In this document: one piece after another, positions 34,902 through 43,547 of the stretch
Numbering within the stretch: the stretch's first letter is position 1
Layout of the letters: every line of letters begins with the position of its first letter
Assembly: GCF_900009145.1 (NCBI RefSeq)
Contig: NZ_LN889782.1
Span: forward strand, 493,589 to 557,588
Direction: 5' to 3'
Length of the DNA stretch: 64,000 bases
Source: Planktothrix tepida PCC 9214
Lineage (GTDB): Bacteria; Cyanobacteriota; Cyanobacteriia; Cyanobacteriales; Microcoleaceae
Notes under the pieces: generated by a model
Seen by the model: the letters and a program-made list of their open reading frames with translations, nothing else
What the model was told of the DNA's origin: nothing
The model's database searches: none
Translations under genes and position numbers: made by a program

Positions 34902-35450
34902 GTGAGACTGGTAATTCTAGGGGGGCCGGGAGCCGGAAAGGGAACTCAAGCCAAACTGCTATGCAGCTATTTGGGTATTCCTTGCTTAGATATCGGTCAG
35001 ATTTTGAGACAAAAGATCAGGGCTCAGACAGAACTAGGCCGACAAGCTAAACCCTTTGTTGAACAAGGGGAATTAGTTCCCGACGAAATCATGATTCAAT
35101 TTGTCCGTCAACAATTGTTAGATCCTGATGTAGCAAAGGGTTGGCTTTTAGATGGTTATCCCCGCACAGCATTTCAGGCAGAAGAATTAGATTTTTTATT
35201 AGAAGATTTAGACCAACGGTTAAATTGGGTCATTTATTTGAATGTTCCAGAAAAAGTGTTAAAAAACCGTTCTTTAGAGCGATCGCGTGCGGATGATCAA
35301 CTGGGAATTATTGAGCGCCGAATTGAATTATTTTATCAACGGACTATTCCGATTTTAGAATATTATGAACCTAGAGGTCATCTTTTAGATGTGAATGGGG
35401 AGCAACCTCCCGAACAAATTTATCAAGAGATTTGTCAACGTCTTAAGTAA
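34902..35450 (+). CDS. Adenylate-kinase-family nucleoside monophosphate kinase
   Basis: It encodes 182 residues. I place the start at GTG 34902 because CGGAGG sits 11 nt upstream and the product then begins VRLVILGGPGAGKGTQAKLL, the Adk N-terminus; an in-frame reading from 34824 adds 26 unlikely residues. P-loop GGPGAGKGT (7-15), GWLLDGYPRTAFQAE and the RRIELFYQRTIP helix are typical. It is short, so the LID domain is the minimal type. Position after thyX, dut and dCMP deaminase hints that it may phosphorylate a pyrimidine or AMP product. The substrate is unproven. Confidence 0.85.
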   Translation: MRLVILGGPGAGKGTQAKLLCSYLGIPCLDIGQILRQKIRAQTELGRQAKPFVEQGELVPDEIMIQFVRQQLLDPDVAKGWLLDGYPRTAFQAEELDFLLEDLDQRLNWVIYLNVPEKVLKNRSLERSRADDQLGIIERRIELFYQRTIPILEYYEPRGHLLDVNGEQPPEQIYQEICQRLK

Positions 35451-35501
35451 GAATAGATTGATAAAGCCCTGAAAAGCTTACTACAATTACTGTTAATAAT
35501 T

Positions 35502-36245
35502 ATGTGGAAACGTCCTGATCATAGAGAACCCAATCAACTCCGTCCTGTGAGTTTTGAACGAAATTTTACTCGCTTTTCCCCGGGTTCTGTTTTAGCGAAA
35601 AGTGGAGATACAAAAGTTTTATGTAGTGTTAGTATTGAACCGGGAGTCCCTAAATTTTTACAGAATACAGGACAAGGGTGGTTAACAGCAGAATATCGAA
35701 TGTTACCCGGAGCAACTCCACAACGTCAACCGAGAGAATTTTTAAAATTATCAGGACGAACCCAAGAAATTCAACGATTAATTGGACGGAGTTTAAGAGC
35801 CGCGCTCGATTTAAAAGCATTAGGGGAATATACCATTACCGTTGATGCGGATGTGATTCAAGCCGATGCTGGAACCCGAACCACAGCCATTACAGGGGGG
35901 TTTGTGGCGTTAGTAGATGCCTTAAATTCATTAATTCAAAAAGGACAACTTCAACAATTACCGATTTGTCATCAAATTGCAGCGATTTCTGTGGGGTTAT
36001 TAGAAGGAGAACCTTATTTAGATTTGAATTATACCGAAGATGTGGCTGCTGACATCGATTTTAATTTAGTGATGACGGAAGAATTAGAAATTATTGAACT
36101 GCAAGGAACGGCTGAATTAGGGAGTTTTAGTCGAGAACAATTAGATAAAATTTTGAATGTTGCAGAATTAGGAATTCAAGAATTATTAAAAGCTCAACGT
36201 CAAATATTAGGAGAGTTTATCCTCCTAAAAAGTGGGGAATCATAA
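35502..36245 (+). CDS. rph: Ribonuclease PH
   Basis: RNase PH trims the 3' end of tRNA precursors by phosphorolysis. The 247-residue protein has [20 protein letters not shown] at the start, the active-site stretch [26 protein letters not shown]-type [20 protein letters not shown], and the [20 protein letters not shown] end. It appears to follow the Adk-like gene in the same direction with a 51-bp gap. Confidence 0.95.
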   Translation: MWKRPDHREPNQLRPVSFERNFTRFSPGSVLAKSGDTKVLCSVSIEPGVPKFLQNTGQGWLTAEYRMLPGATPQRQPREFLKLSGRTQEIQRLIGRSLRAALDLKALGEYTITVDADVIQADAGTRTTAITGGFVALVDALNSLIQKGQLQQLPICHQIAAISVGLLEGEPYLDLNYTEDVAADIDFNLVMTEELEIIELQGTAELGSFSREQLDKILNVAELGIQELLKAQRQILGEFILLKSGES

Positions 36246-36277
36246 ATAATAAACAGTAGATTTTTTTTCTATTACCC

Positions 36278-36329
36278 ATTCGTAATTCGTAATTCGTAAT
36301 TCGTAATTCGTAATTCGTAATTCGTAATT
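36278..36329. repeat. Heptamer tandem repeat (CGTAATT)n
   Basis: Seven perfect copies of CGTAATT between convergent rph and the ParR-like gene. Same repeat class as at 16381, 33697 and 61524 but a different unit. Confidence 0.95.
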
Positions 36330-36332
36330 CCC

Positions 36333-36896
36333 CTAAAAATCATCTAATAAAGAACCTAAACGTTTAAGTAACGGATCAGCTTCTTCCATTGCTTCTTTAG
36401 AAACAGGTTCTGGATCTGTTGGGAACGGATTTGATTCTGTAACAATTACAGGTATAGATTGAGGTTGAGATTGAACCGCTTCTAAACCGGTAGCAATTTC
36501 AGTTAATTTTTGATTAATAGAGATTTGTAATTGAGTCATTTGTTGGGTTAACTGATGAAGTTGAACATCCAAACGGTCTGTTGGAGTTCCCTCTTCCGTT
36601 AATACTTTCTTTTCTAAATCTGTTAATTTATTTTGAATTTCAAATAACCGCTCTTCAACGCGCTGCAAATTGGGTAAAACTTGAGGAGGATTCGGGGTAG
36701 AATTTGCCGAAGGAGGAGTTGGAGATTCGGAACGAGAGATTAATAAAAATTGCCAAAGAGCTTGTTTACAAAGATTACTAAAGGTTTGATATTTTGCCTG
36801 CGATAATTCGGTCTCAATCGCATCTAATAATGTCTGATCTGCTGCATCTTCGGTGAATGTGACTGACTGAGTTTGTTTACGATTTGCCCACAGCAT
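36333..36896 (-). CDS. Putative ParR-like adaptor with ribbon-helix-helix-type N-terminus and coiled coil
   Basis: The protein has 187 residues. Residues about 9-50 (QSVTFTEDAADQTLLDAIET, then SQAKYQTFSNLCKQALWQFL) resemble the ribbon-helix-helix start of ParR proteins that bind plasmid centromeres. The middle is Pro/Ser-rich, then a coiled coil (RVEERLFEIQNKLTDLEKKV and QLHQLTQQMTQLQISINQKL) and an acidic end. It lies 194 bp downstream of a ParM-like gene on the same strand. ParR assignment is inferred from that order and the N-terminus. Confidence 0.55.
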   Translation of the reverse strand: MLWANRKQTQSVTFTEDAADQTLLDAIETELSQAKYQTFSNLCKQALWQFLLISRSESPTPPSANSTPNPPQVLPNLQRVEERLFEIQNKLTDLEKKVLTEEGTPTDRLDVQLHQLTQQMTQLQISINQKLTEIATGLEAVQSQPQSIPVIVTESNPFPTDPEPVSKEAMEEADPLLKRLGSLLDDF

Positions 36897-37090
36897 AATA
36901 GAAATCCAGACCTATTGTTATCCCATGACTAATTTTGGAGCCTGGAAAATTTAAGATCAAAAAATAATTAACCAGATCCACCTTTGTTAGTGTATCAGAA
37001 TTTTGAGGGGGTTTGGAAAAAATTAAACCCATCCTTTTTCCATTTTTTAACCGATGTGAATGGAATCAAGGACGGGTTTAACGAGGGGAA

Positions 37091-38203
37091 TTAACGTCGG
37101 GTTAACTGAGCTTCACCATAGACAAACTGCCCTAAAGCATTAGATTTACGCGAAGGTTGCACCAGATGTGCTCTCAGACCTGCGTTTTTCAGTAGGGGTT
37201 GCAGGTCTTCCCAGAAAAATTCCCCACCCCCTCCGGTGATAACAACATCCGTCACCCGTTCAGGGAGCCATCGGACAACGCGATCAGATAAATCACGGGC
37301 GAAATTTTTCCGTAATTCGGGGACAATATCATCTAAGTTAAACGGTTTAACGGCTCCACGAGGACGATATAACCGTTCTCCGGCGGGTTTGTGAACGGCT
37401 TCGAGTAAATAGAGAGACTGACTATCGGCCCCTTCAATTTTACTCGCCACTTCTTCATAGAATTTACCCATCGCAAAGGTATCACTTTGGGAAACCCCTC
37501 TAGCAAACCGGAACCGATCAACGGTTAAGAAATCAGTGGTTTGATGACCGACATCCACAATGGCGACGGAGAGATCCGCGAAATTGGGAACTGAGTTGCC
37601 ACCTTGGGCTTCCAGCCAAATCAAGCTGCCATAGCCTTCGGGCATAACGCGAACATTCGTAACCGTAATTTTGATCTGCTCACCCCGATAGAACATTTCG
37701 TGGGTACCAATGAGTAACCGAGTGATATGTTCTTTTTCTTGCTCAAATTGGGCTTGAGAATAGAAGGGTAGACCTAGAACGACATCGATCTCCCCCTGTA
37801 GCTTGAAGTAGCCGACACAAGCAAACAGTTTAATTAAAGCATCATCAACTTTGGAAGGAGAATCGGAACCATCTTTAAATAATGCTGCTCCAAAGTCAGC
37901 CGCGAGTTGACCGACGGCATAACCCATGCCCTGATATTCTACCCAAATATCGAGCAGGGGATCAGTATTTTTGGACTCAAAGCCACCACCTCTGGCGGTA
38001 TCCACCGTTAGGGCTTTGATATTAGAGGGAATGAAAACAACTTCATTCGGGTTACGACTGGTACAGGCTTTCGTTGATGTCCGCCCTAAATCAAGACTTA
38101 AAATCGTTTTTTTACCGCTTGTCGGCGTTGTTTGCCGATTCAGCATTGAAGCAGCGGCGGCTGCGGCTGCTGGTTGTCCGGGCTGTTTATTACCACCTTG
38201 CAT
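37091..38203 (-). CDS. ParM/StbA-like actin-family ATPase
   Basis: The protein has 370 residues. Actin-fold elements: ILSLDLGRTSTKACTS (phosphate 1, about 34-49), LSVAIVDVGHQTTDFLTVDR (phosphate 2), and DVVITGGGGEFFWEDL (adenosine motif). An Ala-rich N-terminal tail (AAAAAAAS) precedes the fold. This is the plasmid-segregation actin group (ParM/Alp). The neighbours here are ordinary chromosomal genes (rph, ftsH), and no rep gene is visible. GAGGTAACG precedes the ATG. The following ParR-like gene suggests a working filament-plus-adaptor pair; the cargo is unknown. Confidence 0.85.
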   Translation of the reverse strand: MQGGNKQPGQPAAAAAAASMLNRQTTPTSGKKTILSLDLGRTSTKACTSRNPNEVVFIPSNIKALTVDTARGGGFESKNTDPLLDIWVEYQGMGYAVGQLAADFGAALFKDGSDSPSKVDDALIKLFACVGYFKLQGEIDVVLGLPFYSQAQFEQEKEHITRLLIGTHEMFYRGEQIKITVTNVRVMPEGYGSLIWLEAQGGNSVPNFADLSVAIVDVGHQTTDFLTVDRFRFARGVSQSDTFAMGKFYEEVASKIEGADSQSLYLLEAVHKPAGERLYRPRGAVKPFNLDDIVPELRKNFARDLSDRVVRWLPERVTDVVITGGGGEFFWEDLQPLLKNAGLRAHLVQPSRKSNALGQFVYGEAQLTRR

Positions 38204-38777
38204 CGGAATACGTTACCTCACGGAGATTCAAGATTTATAATGCCTTATCTGTTGCCAATTTCATCCCTGACCTGTTGACAATATAAATATAAAGTGGAAA
38301 TTCCACTTATAAAATCAGGCACAATTTAGAACTTCTCAGGAGCAGGAGCCATTTCTGGAGAAACCCTCTCAGCCCCCTTATCAGGGGAAAGCCGTCCTCC
38401 GCACGACAACCCGTTAGTCCTACTGAATCAGACAATACTCAGCAGCCTAACCCTACCGTTTGAGTCTTCTTGAAAGCTGCATCATTGCATGGACGGTTTA
38501 TTTCTAGTCTTGAATTCACCTATCCTTTCACAGAAGGTCAGGGGTTTGGGTCAATCGTGCGGGTTTAGCCTGAGTTATTGTATCTCGAAAGGGGTAACGG
38601 ATGGCTAACTCTTGACGTCCCCTATCGAGCCCCTAGCACAAATTGAAGTGAGTGAGTTGCTTGATGCCCAAATCTTAAGTTAAATTTAGTTAAGATTATG
38701 AATAACAAAATGCGATCGCAGTCCACCCGCACTGCATCTGTACATTCAATACCCCATAACCTAGAGCAACGCACTTT
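38204..38777. other. Divergent intergenic region between the ParM-like gene and ftsH
   Basis: These 574 bases hold two divergent promoters. I see no gene. The only strong structure is the 17-bp dyad listed at 38292. No clear direct-repeat centromere array is visible. Confidence 0.45.
38292..38308. promoter_or_regulatory. 17-bp perfect dyad upstream of the ParM-like gene
   Basis: AAGTGGAA-A-TTCCACTT has 8-bp arms around one base, about 90 bp upstream of the ParM-like start codon and flanked by TATA-rich sequence. It could be an operator or a partner-protein binding site. Confidence 0.5.
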
Positions 38778-40661
38778 ATGAAGACGTCGTGGAAAACAAT
38801 ACTCCTTTGGACTTTACCCGCTTTGGTCATCGGGTTTTTTGTCTGGCAAGGAGCTTTTGCCACTGCACCCGCAGAATTTGGTAAAAACACCGCCAGCACC
38901 CGCATGAGCTATGGTCGTTTCTTAGATTATTTAGAGGCTGGTCGTGTTACCAGTGTAGAACTCTATGATGGCGGTCGTACAGCCATTGTCGATGCTGTTG
39001 ATCCCCAACTGGATAACCGCATTCAACGGTTGCGGGTGGACTTACCCAATAATGCTCCAGAATTGATCGCCCGGTTAAGGGCATCTCAAATTAGTTTTGA
39101 TAGCCATCCCCCTCGCAATGATGGTGCTTTATGGGGATTGTTAGGAAATCTGATCTTCCCTATTTTATTAATTGCTGGTTTATTCTTCCTCTTCCGTCGG
39201 TCTAATAATGTTCCGGGTGGCCCTGGTCAAGCCATGAATTTTGGCAAGTCCAAAGCTAAATTCCAAATGGAAGCCAAAACCGGAGTCTTATTTGATGATG
39301 TGGCTGGGGTGGAAGAAGCCAAAGAAGAATTACAAGAAGTTGTCACTTTCCTGAAAAAACCCGAACGGTTTACCGCCGTTGGGGCGAGAATTCCCAAAGG
39401 GGTGTTATTAGTTGGCCCCCCAGGAACTGGGAAAACCTTATTAGCTAAAGCCATCGCCGGGGAAGCGGGTGTTCCCTTCTTCAGTATCTCCGGTTCGGAA
39501 TTTGTGGAAATGTTTGTCGGGGTGGGTGCGTCCCGGGTTCGTGATTTGTTCAAGAAAGCCAAAGAAACAGCCCCTTGTATTGTCTTTATTGATGAAATTG
39601 ATGCCGTTGGTCGTCAACGGGGGGCTGGAATTGGTGGGGGAAATGATGAACGCGAACAAACCCTGAACCAATTGTTAACCGAAATGGATGGGTTTGAAGG
39701 CAATACGGGAATTATTATTATTGCCGCGACCAACCGTCCTGATGTTCTGGACTCTGCGTTACTGCGTCCGGGTCGTTTTGACCGTCAAATTACTGTTGAC
39801 GCCCCGGATATTAAAGGTCGTTTAGCGGTGTTGGAAGTTCACGCCCGCAATAAGAAAATTTCTGAGGCAGTGTCCTTAGAAGCCATTGCCCGTCGGACTC
39901 CAGGGTTTACCGGGGCTGACTTAGCCAACTTGCTCAACGAAGCGGCGATTTTAACGGCCCGTCGTCGCAAAGAAGGCATCACCATGTTAGAAATTGATGA
40001 TGCGGTGGATCGGGTGATTGCCGGGATGGAAGGAACCCCCTTAATTGATGGCAAGAGTAAACGATTAATTGCTTATCATGAAATTGGTCATGCTATTGTC
40101 GGAACTCTGCTCAAAGACCATGATCCGGTACAGAAAGTAACCTTAATTCCCAGGGGTCAAGCTCAGGGGTTAACTTGGTTTACCCCCGATGAAGATCAAG
40201 GGTTAATTTCTCGTTCTCAAATCCTAGCGCGGATTAGCGGAGCTTTGGGAGGACGGGCAGCCGAAGATATTATTTTCGGAGATTCGGAAGTGACGACGGG
40301 TGCAGGAGGCGACTTACAACAGGTTGCAGGTATGGCCCGCCAGATGGTGACTCGTTACGGAATGTCCGATTTAGGGCCGTTATCGCTAGAATCTCAGCAG
40401 GAAGTGTTCTTAGGTCGAGATTTTGCCACTCGCACGGAATATTCTAATGAAATTGCCTCTCGCATTGATGCTCAAATTCGGACTATTGCCGAACATTGTT
40501 ATCAGCAAGCTTGTCAAATTATTCGGGATAATCGGGAAGTGATTGATCGGTTAGTGGATCTTTTAATTGAGAAAGAAACCATTGATGGCGATGAATTCCG
40601 GCAAATTGTGGCTGAGTACACAGAAGTTCCTGAAAAAGAACGGTTTGCGGTTGTTCTTTAA
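38778..40661 (+). CDS. ftsH: ATP-dependent zinc metalloprotease FtsH
   Basis: This hexameric membrane protease has 627 residues. Two membrane segments (about 7-27 and 113-133) flank a short lumenal/periplasmic domain. AAA module: Walker A GPPGTGKT (213-220), Walker [12 protein letters not shown] and [21 protein letters not shown]. Zinc site HEIGH (434-438) in [11 protein letters not shown]. The sequence style ([20 protein letters not shown]) resembles the cyanobacterial FtsH2/Slr0228 group that degrades damaged D1 in photosystem II repair; that subgroup placement is inference. A terminator follows. Confidence 0.95.
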   Translation: MKTSWKTILLWTLPALVIGFFVWQGAFATAPAEFGKNTASTRMSYGRFLDYLEAGRVTSVELYDGGRTAIVDAVDPQLDNRIQRLRVDLPNNAPELIARLRASQISFDSHPPRNDGALWGLLGNLIFPILLIAGLFFLFRRSNNVPGGPGQAMNFGKSKAKFQMEAKTGVLFDDVAGVEEAKEELQEVVTFLKKPERFTAVGARIPKGVLLVGPPGTGKTLLAKAIAGEAGVPFFSISGSEFVEMFVGVGASRVRDLFKKAKETAPCIVFIDEIDAVGRQRGAGIGGGNDEREQTLNQLLTEMDGFEGNTGIIIIAATNRPDVLDSALLRPGRFDRQITVDAPDIKGRLAVLEVHARNKKISEAVSLEAIARRTPGFTGADLANLLNEAAILTARRRKEGITMLEIDDAVDRVIAGMEGTPLIDGKSKRLIAYHEIGHAIVGTLLKDHDPVQKVTLIPRGQAQGLTWFTPDEDQGLISRSQILARISGALGGRAAEDIIFGDSEVTTGAGGDLQQVAGMARQMVTRYGMSDLGPLSLESQQEVFLGRDFATRTEYSNEIASRIDAQIRTIAEHCYQQACQIIRDNREVIDRLVDLLIEKETIDGDEFRQIVAEYTEVPEKERFAVVL

Positions 40662-40696
40662 TCTCAATTTCTGTCAAAATTAACCTAAAATTAACG

Positions 40697-40726
40697 AGGG
40701 TCAAGCATTGCTTACCCTTGTTTTTT
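40697..40726 (+). terminator. Terminator of ftsH
   Basis: AGGGT (40697-40701) pairs with ACCCT (40714-40718) with AAGC/GCTT inside, followed by TGTTTTTT. Confidence 0.8.
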
Positions 40727-40733
40727 ATCCAAC

Positions 40734-40784
40734 CGTAGTAAGCCCTTCAGGGCTTAATTTCTGAGGCGTTCACGCCTCACTACG
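40734..40784. repeat. Dispersed double-hairpin repeat bounded by CGTAGT/ACTACG
   Basis: Outer words CGTAGT and ACTACG enclose two hairpins, AAGCCCTTCAGGGCTT and TGAGGCGTTCACGCCTCA. The symmetric layout looks like a mobile palindromic (REP-like) unit between ftsH and pepP. Confidence 0.7.
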
Positions 40785-40804
40785 ATTTGTAGGAGATATT
40801 AAGG

Positions 40805-42115
40805 ATGATTACTCAAGCAGAATATCGGCAACGACGAGAACAATTAATGGCAAATATGAAGCAGGGAACGGCTATTTTTAGAAGTTCGCCAATGGCTGTG
40901 ATGCACAATGATGTTGAATATAATTTTCGCCAAGATAGTGATTTTTTCTATTTAACCGGGTTTAATGAACCCAATGCGGTTGCAGTTTTAGCTCCCCATC
41001 ATGAAGAACATCGATATATTTTATTTGTGCAACCGAAAGACCCGGAAAAAGAAACCTGGTCAGGTTATATTACTGGAGTTGAAAAAGCCAAAGAACTGTA
41101 TGGAGCGGATGAAGTTTATCCGATTAATGAATTAGATGAAAAATTACCTCAATATTTACAAAAAGCTGAACGGATTTATTATCGTTTAGGACGGGATGAA
41201 AAATTCAATGAAACCATTTTAAAACATTGGCAACGCTTATTAAGAGTATATCCTAAACATGGCACGGGGCCGATTGCAATTGAGGATGTTTGTACGATTT
41301 TACATCCCATGCGCTTAATTAAAAGTGAGGCGGAATTAGCATTAATGCGGAAAGCGACAGAAATATCGGTGAAAGCCCATAACCATGCTTTAGAATTTGC
41401 TCAACCCGGACGATATGAGTATGAAATTCAAGCGGAAATTGAACATATTTTTGGCTTAAATGGCGGAACCATTGCCTATCCTTCGATTGTTGCGTCTGGA
41501 AAAAATGCTTGTATTTTGCATTATGTTGAAAACAATTGTCAAATGCAAGACAATGATTTACTGTTAATTGATGCCGGATGTTGTTATCAATATTATAATG
41601 GAGATATTACTCGAACTTTTCCAGTAGGGGGTAAATTTACCCCGGAACAAAAAATTATTTATGAACTGGTTTTAAAGGCTCAATTAGCTGCTATTGAACA
41701 AGTAAAACCCGGAAATCCTTATAAAAATATTCATGATACAGCCGTGAGGGTTTTAGTGGAAGGGTTAATGGATTTAGGATTATTAGTAGGGGATATAGAG
41801 GAAATCATTAAAGAAGAAAAATATAAACCGTTTTATATGCACCGAACCGGACATTGGTTAGGGTTAGATGTGCATGATGTGGGGGTGTATCAATGGGGTG
41901 AAAATCCACAACCTTTACAACCCGGACAGGTGTTAACCATTGAACCCGGAATTTATATTTCTCCTAATATTAAACTTGTTGAAGGACAACCAGAAGTTCC
42001 CGAATGTTGGCGAGGAATAGGGGTGAGAATTGAAGATGATGTATTAGTCACTTCTGAAGGGTATGAGGTGTTAACCGCAGGGGTTTCTAAGTCTGTAGAA
42101 GCAATGGAACGTTAA
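40805..42115 (+). CDS. pepP: Xaa-Pro aminopeptidase (PepP, M24B)
   Basis: This metallopeptidase of 436 residues removes N-terminal residues preceding proline. The N-terminal domain (RRQQLMANMKQ-like start, YLTGFNEPNAVAVLAPH) is followed by a pita-bread catalytic domain. The five metal ligands are visible: LLLIDAGCCYQYYNGDITRT (two Asp), the THRTGH-like HRTGHWLGLDVHD (His), LTIEPGIYI (Glu) and GVRIEDDVLV (Glu). TAGGAG lies upstream of the ATG. A perfect stem-loop terminator follows. Confidence 0.94.
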   Translation: MITQAEYRQRREQLMANMKQGTAIFRSSPMAVMHNDVEYNFRQDSDFFYLTGFNEPNAVAVLAPHHEEHRYILFVQPKDPEKETWSGYITGVEKAKELYGADEVYPINELDEKLPQYLQKAERIYYRLGRDEKFNETILKHWQRLLRVYPKHGTGPIAIEDVCTILHPMRLIKSEAELALMRKATEISVKAHNHALEFAQPGRYEYEIQAEIEHIFGLNGGTIAYPSIVASGKNACILHYVENNCQMQDNDLLLIDAGCCYQYYNGDITRTFPVGGKFTPEQKIIYELVLKAQLAAIEQVKPGNPYKNIHDTAVRVLVEGLMDLGLLVGDIEEIIKEEKYKPFYMHRTGHWLGLDVHDVGVYQWGENPQPLQPGQVLTIEPGIYISPNIKLVEGQPEVPECWRGIGVRIEDDVLVTSEGYEVLTAGVSKSVEAMER

Positions 42116-42118
42116 ACA

Positions 42119-42149
42119 GTAGAGACGTTTGATTTAACGTCTCTCTTTT
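42119..42149 (+). terminator. Terminator of pepP, related to the GTAGAGACG repeat family
   Basis: AGAGACGTT (42121-42129) and AACGTCTCT (42136-42144) form a perfect 9-bp stem with a 6-nt loop, followed by CTTTT. The left arm begins GTAGAGACG, the same word as the dispersed inverted repeats at 22164 and 61556. Confidence 0.85.
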
Positions 42150-42289
42150 GATTAATATCCGGGTGGGAAAACCCCGCCCCTACGATGGATTTTCTCAACT
42201 ATTTCAACACAATACAGTAATAGCAGTTGCGTAAATCGGGTCATTGACATAAGCTGATGCTTAAACCCAGGACGGTGAAATATTTTTCT

Positions 42290-42318
42290 TTCTGTTACGC
42301 TGTTCCCTGCTATATAAT
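42290..42318 (+). promoter_or_regulatory. Candidate promoter for the GT28 gene
   Basis: A consensus TATAAT (42313-42318) lies about 60 bp before the start codon. The -35 position (TTCTGT, 42290-42295, 17-nt spacing) is weak. Confidence 0.35.
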
Positions 42319-42378
42319 AGAAATATCTATACTGAGTTAAATTAACCTTAATTTAGCCTTAACAATTCTTAATTCATT

Positions 42379-43509
42379 ATGACTCATATTTTGATATTGT
42401 ACTCGTCTTTAGGGGCTGGACATAATAGTGCTGCTAAAGCCTTAAATCAAGCGTTTTCCCATTTTACTGATGTCACTGTTACCGTAGAAGATGCGTTAGA
42501 TTATGCGAGTTCTATTTATCGTAATACCGTTACCAGTATTTATAAACAATTAAGCGAAAAAGCCCCTCAAATTTATCGCGCTTATTATGAAGGAACGGAT
42601 TTAGAAGATTTAGAACGGTCGTTAGAATTAAATATTGTTACGGCTAAATTAGAACGAGTTTTTTTTAGAAAGCTGCGACATTTTATTGAAAAAGTGAATC
42701 CTGATGCGATTGTTTGCGTTCAACAAATTCCTAGCCGCTTGTTACAATTATTAGAAGAGGAAGAACGGATTTCAAAACCTCATTATGTCGTTATTACTGA
42801 TGTAATTGCTCACAGTAGTTGGATTAATAAAGAAGTCGATGGTTATTATTTACCCAACGATTTAACGGCTGATTTCATGATTAAACGGGGAGTAGACCCT
42901 GAAATTCTTCATGTTACTGGAATACCGATTAAACTGGAGATATTAGAACCTAAATCTCAAGTGGAAATGCGGGAACGTCATGATCTGCCAACTAACAAAC
43001 CTGTTGTTACAATATTTGGAGGAGGGTTACATTATAAACGGGTGCGTTTGATGGTTTCTCAACTCATGGATAACCTGAAAACGGGTACATTAATTGTAGC
43101 AGCCGGACGCAATGAACAACTGTTAGATTCCTTAGCCGAATTAGACTCTACCCCAGATATAGAATTACGAAAATTAGGATTAATTGATTATGTTGATGAT
43201 TTAGCGGTGGCGAGTGATTTAGTGATTACCAAAGCAGGGGGATTAATTGTTAGTGAAGTGTTAGCACGAGGAACACCGATGATTATTGTTGATCCCTTTC
43301 CCGGTCAAGAAGAATGGAATGCGGATTTAATCGTCGCCGCAGGTGCAGGAGTTCAGTTAAGATTACCTGAAATGGTAGCGCCTTGTGTAAAGTTTTTGTT
43401 AAACCATTCTGAACGTTTATCCCAAATGCAAACGGCTGCGTTAGAATTAGGAGAACCCCGTGCGGCTCTCAATATTGCTGAACATATCTTATCACAAACT
43501 AAGCATTAA
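42379..43509 (+). CDS. MGDG-synthase/UgtP-like glycosyltransferase (GT28)
   Basis: The protein has 376 residues. The start ILILYSSLGAGHNSAAKALN is the N-terminal motif of MGDG_synth (plant MGD, Bacillus UgtP). The C-terminal sugar-nucleotide site has VVTIFGGGLHYKRVRLMVSQ and LVITKAGGLIVSEVLARGTP. The family adds Gal or Glc from UDP-sugar to diacylglycerol. Most cyanobacteria make galactolipid through a different GT2 enzyme (MgdA) plus an epimerase, so a GT28 enzyme here is notable. Substrate and product are not proven. It is followed 38 bp later by a GH1 gene, which suggests a joint pathway. Confidence 0.85.
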   Translation: MTHILILYSSLGAGHNSAAKALNQAFSHFTDVTVTVEDALDYASSIYRNTVTSIYKQLSEKAPQIYRAYYEGTDLEDLERSLELNIVTAKLERVFFRKLRHFIEKVNPDAIVCVQQIPSRLLQLLEEEERISKPHYVVITDVIAHSSWINKEVDGYYLPNDLTADFMIKRGVDPEILHVTGIPIKLEILEPKSQVEMRERHDLPTNKPVVTIFGGGLHYKRVRLMVSQLMDNLKTGTLIVAAGRNEQLLDSLAELDSTPDIELRKLGLIDYVDDLAVASDLVITKAGGLIVSEVLARGTPMIIVDPFPGQEEWNADLIVAAGAGVQLRLPEMVAPCVKFLLNHSERLSQMQTAALELGEPRAALNIAEHILSQTKH

Positions 43510-43547
43510 TTAATTTTATTTCAATATTACCAAAAGGAGTATTTATT

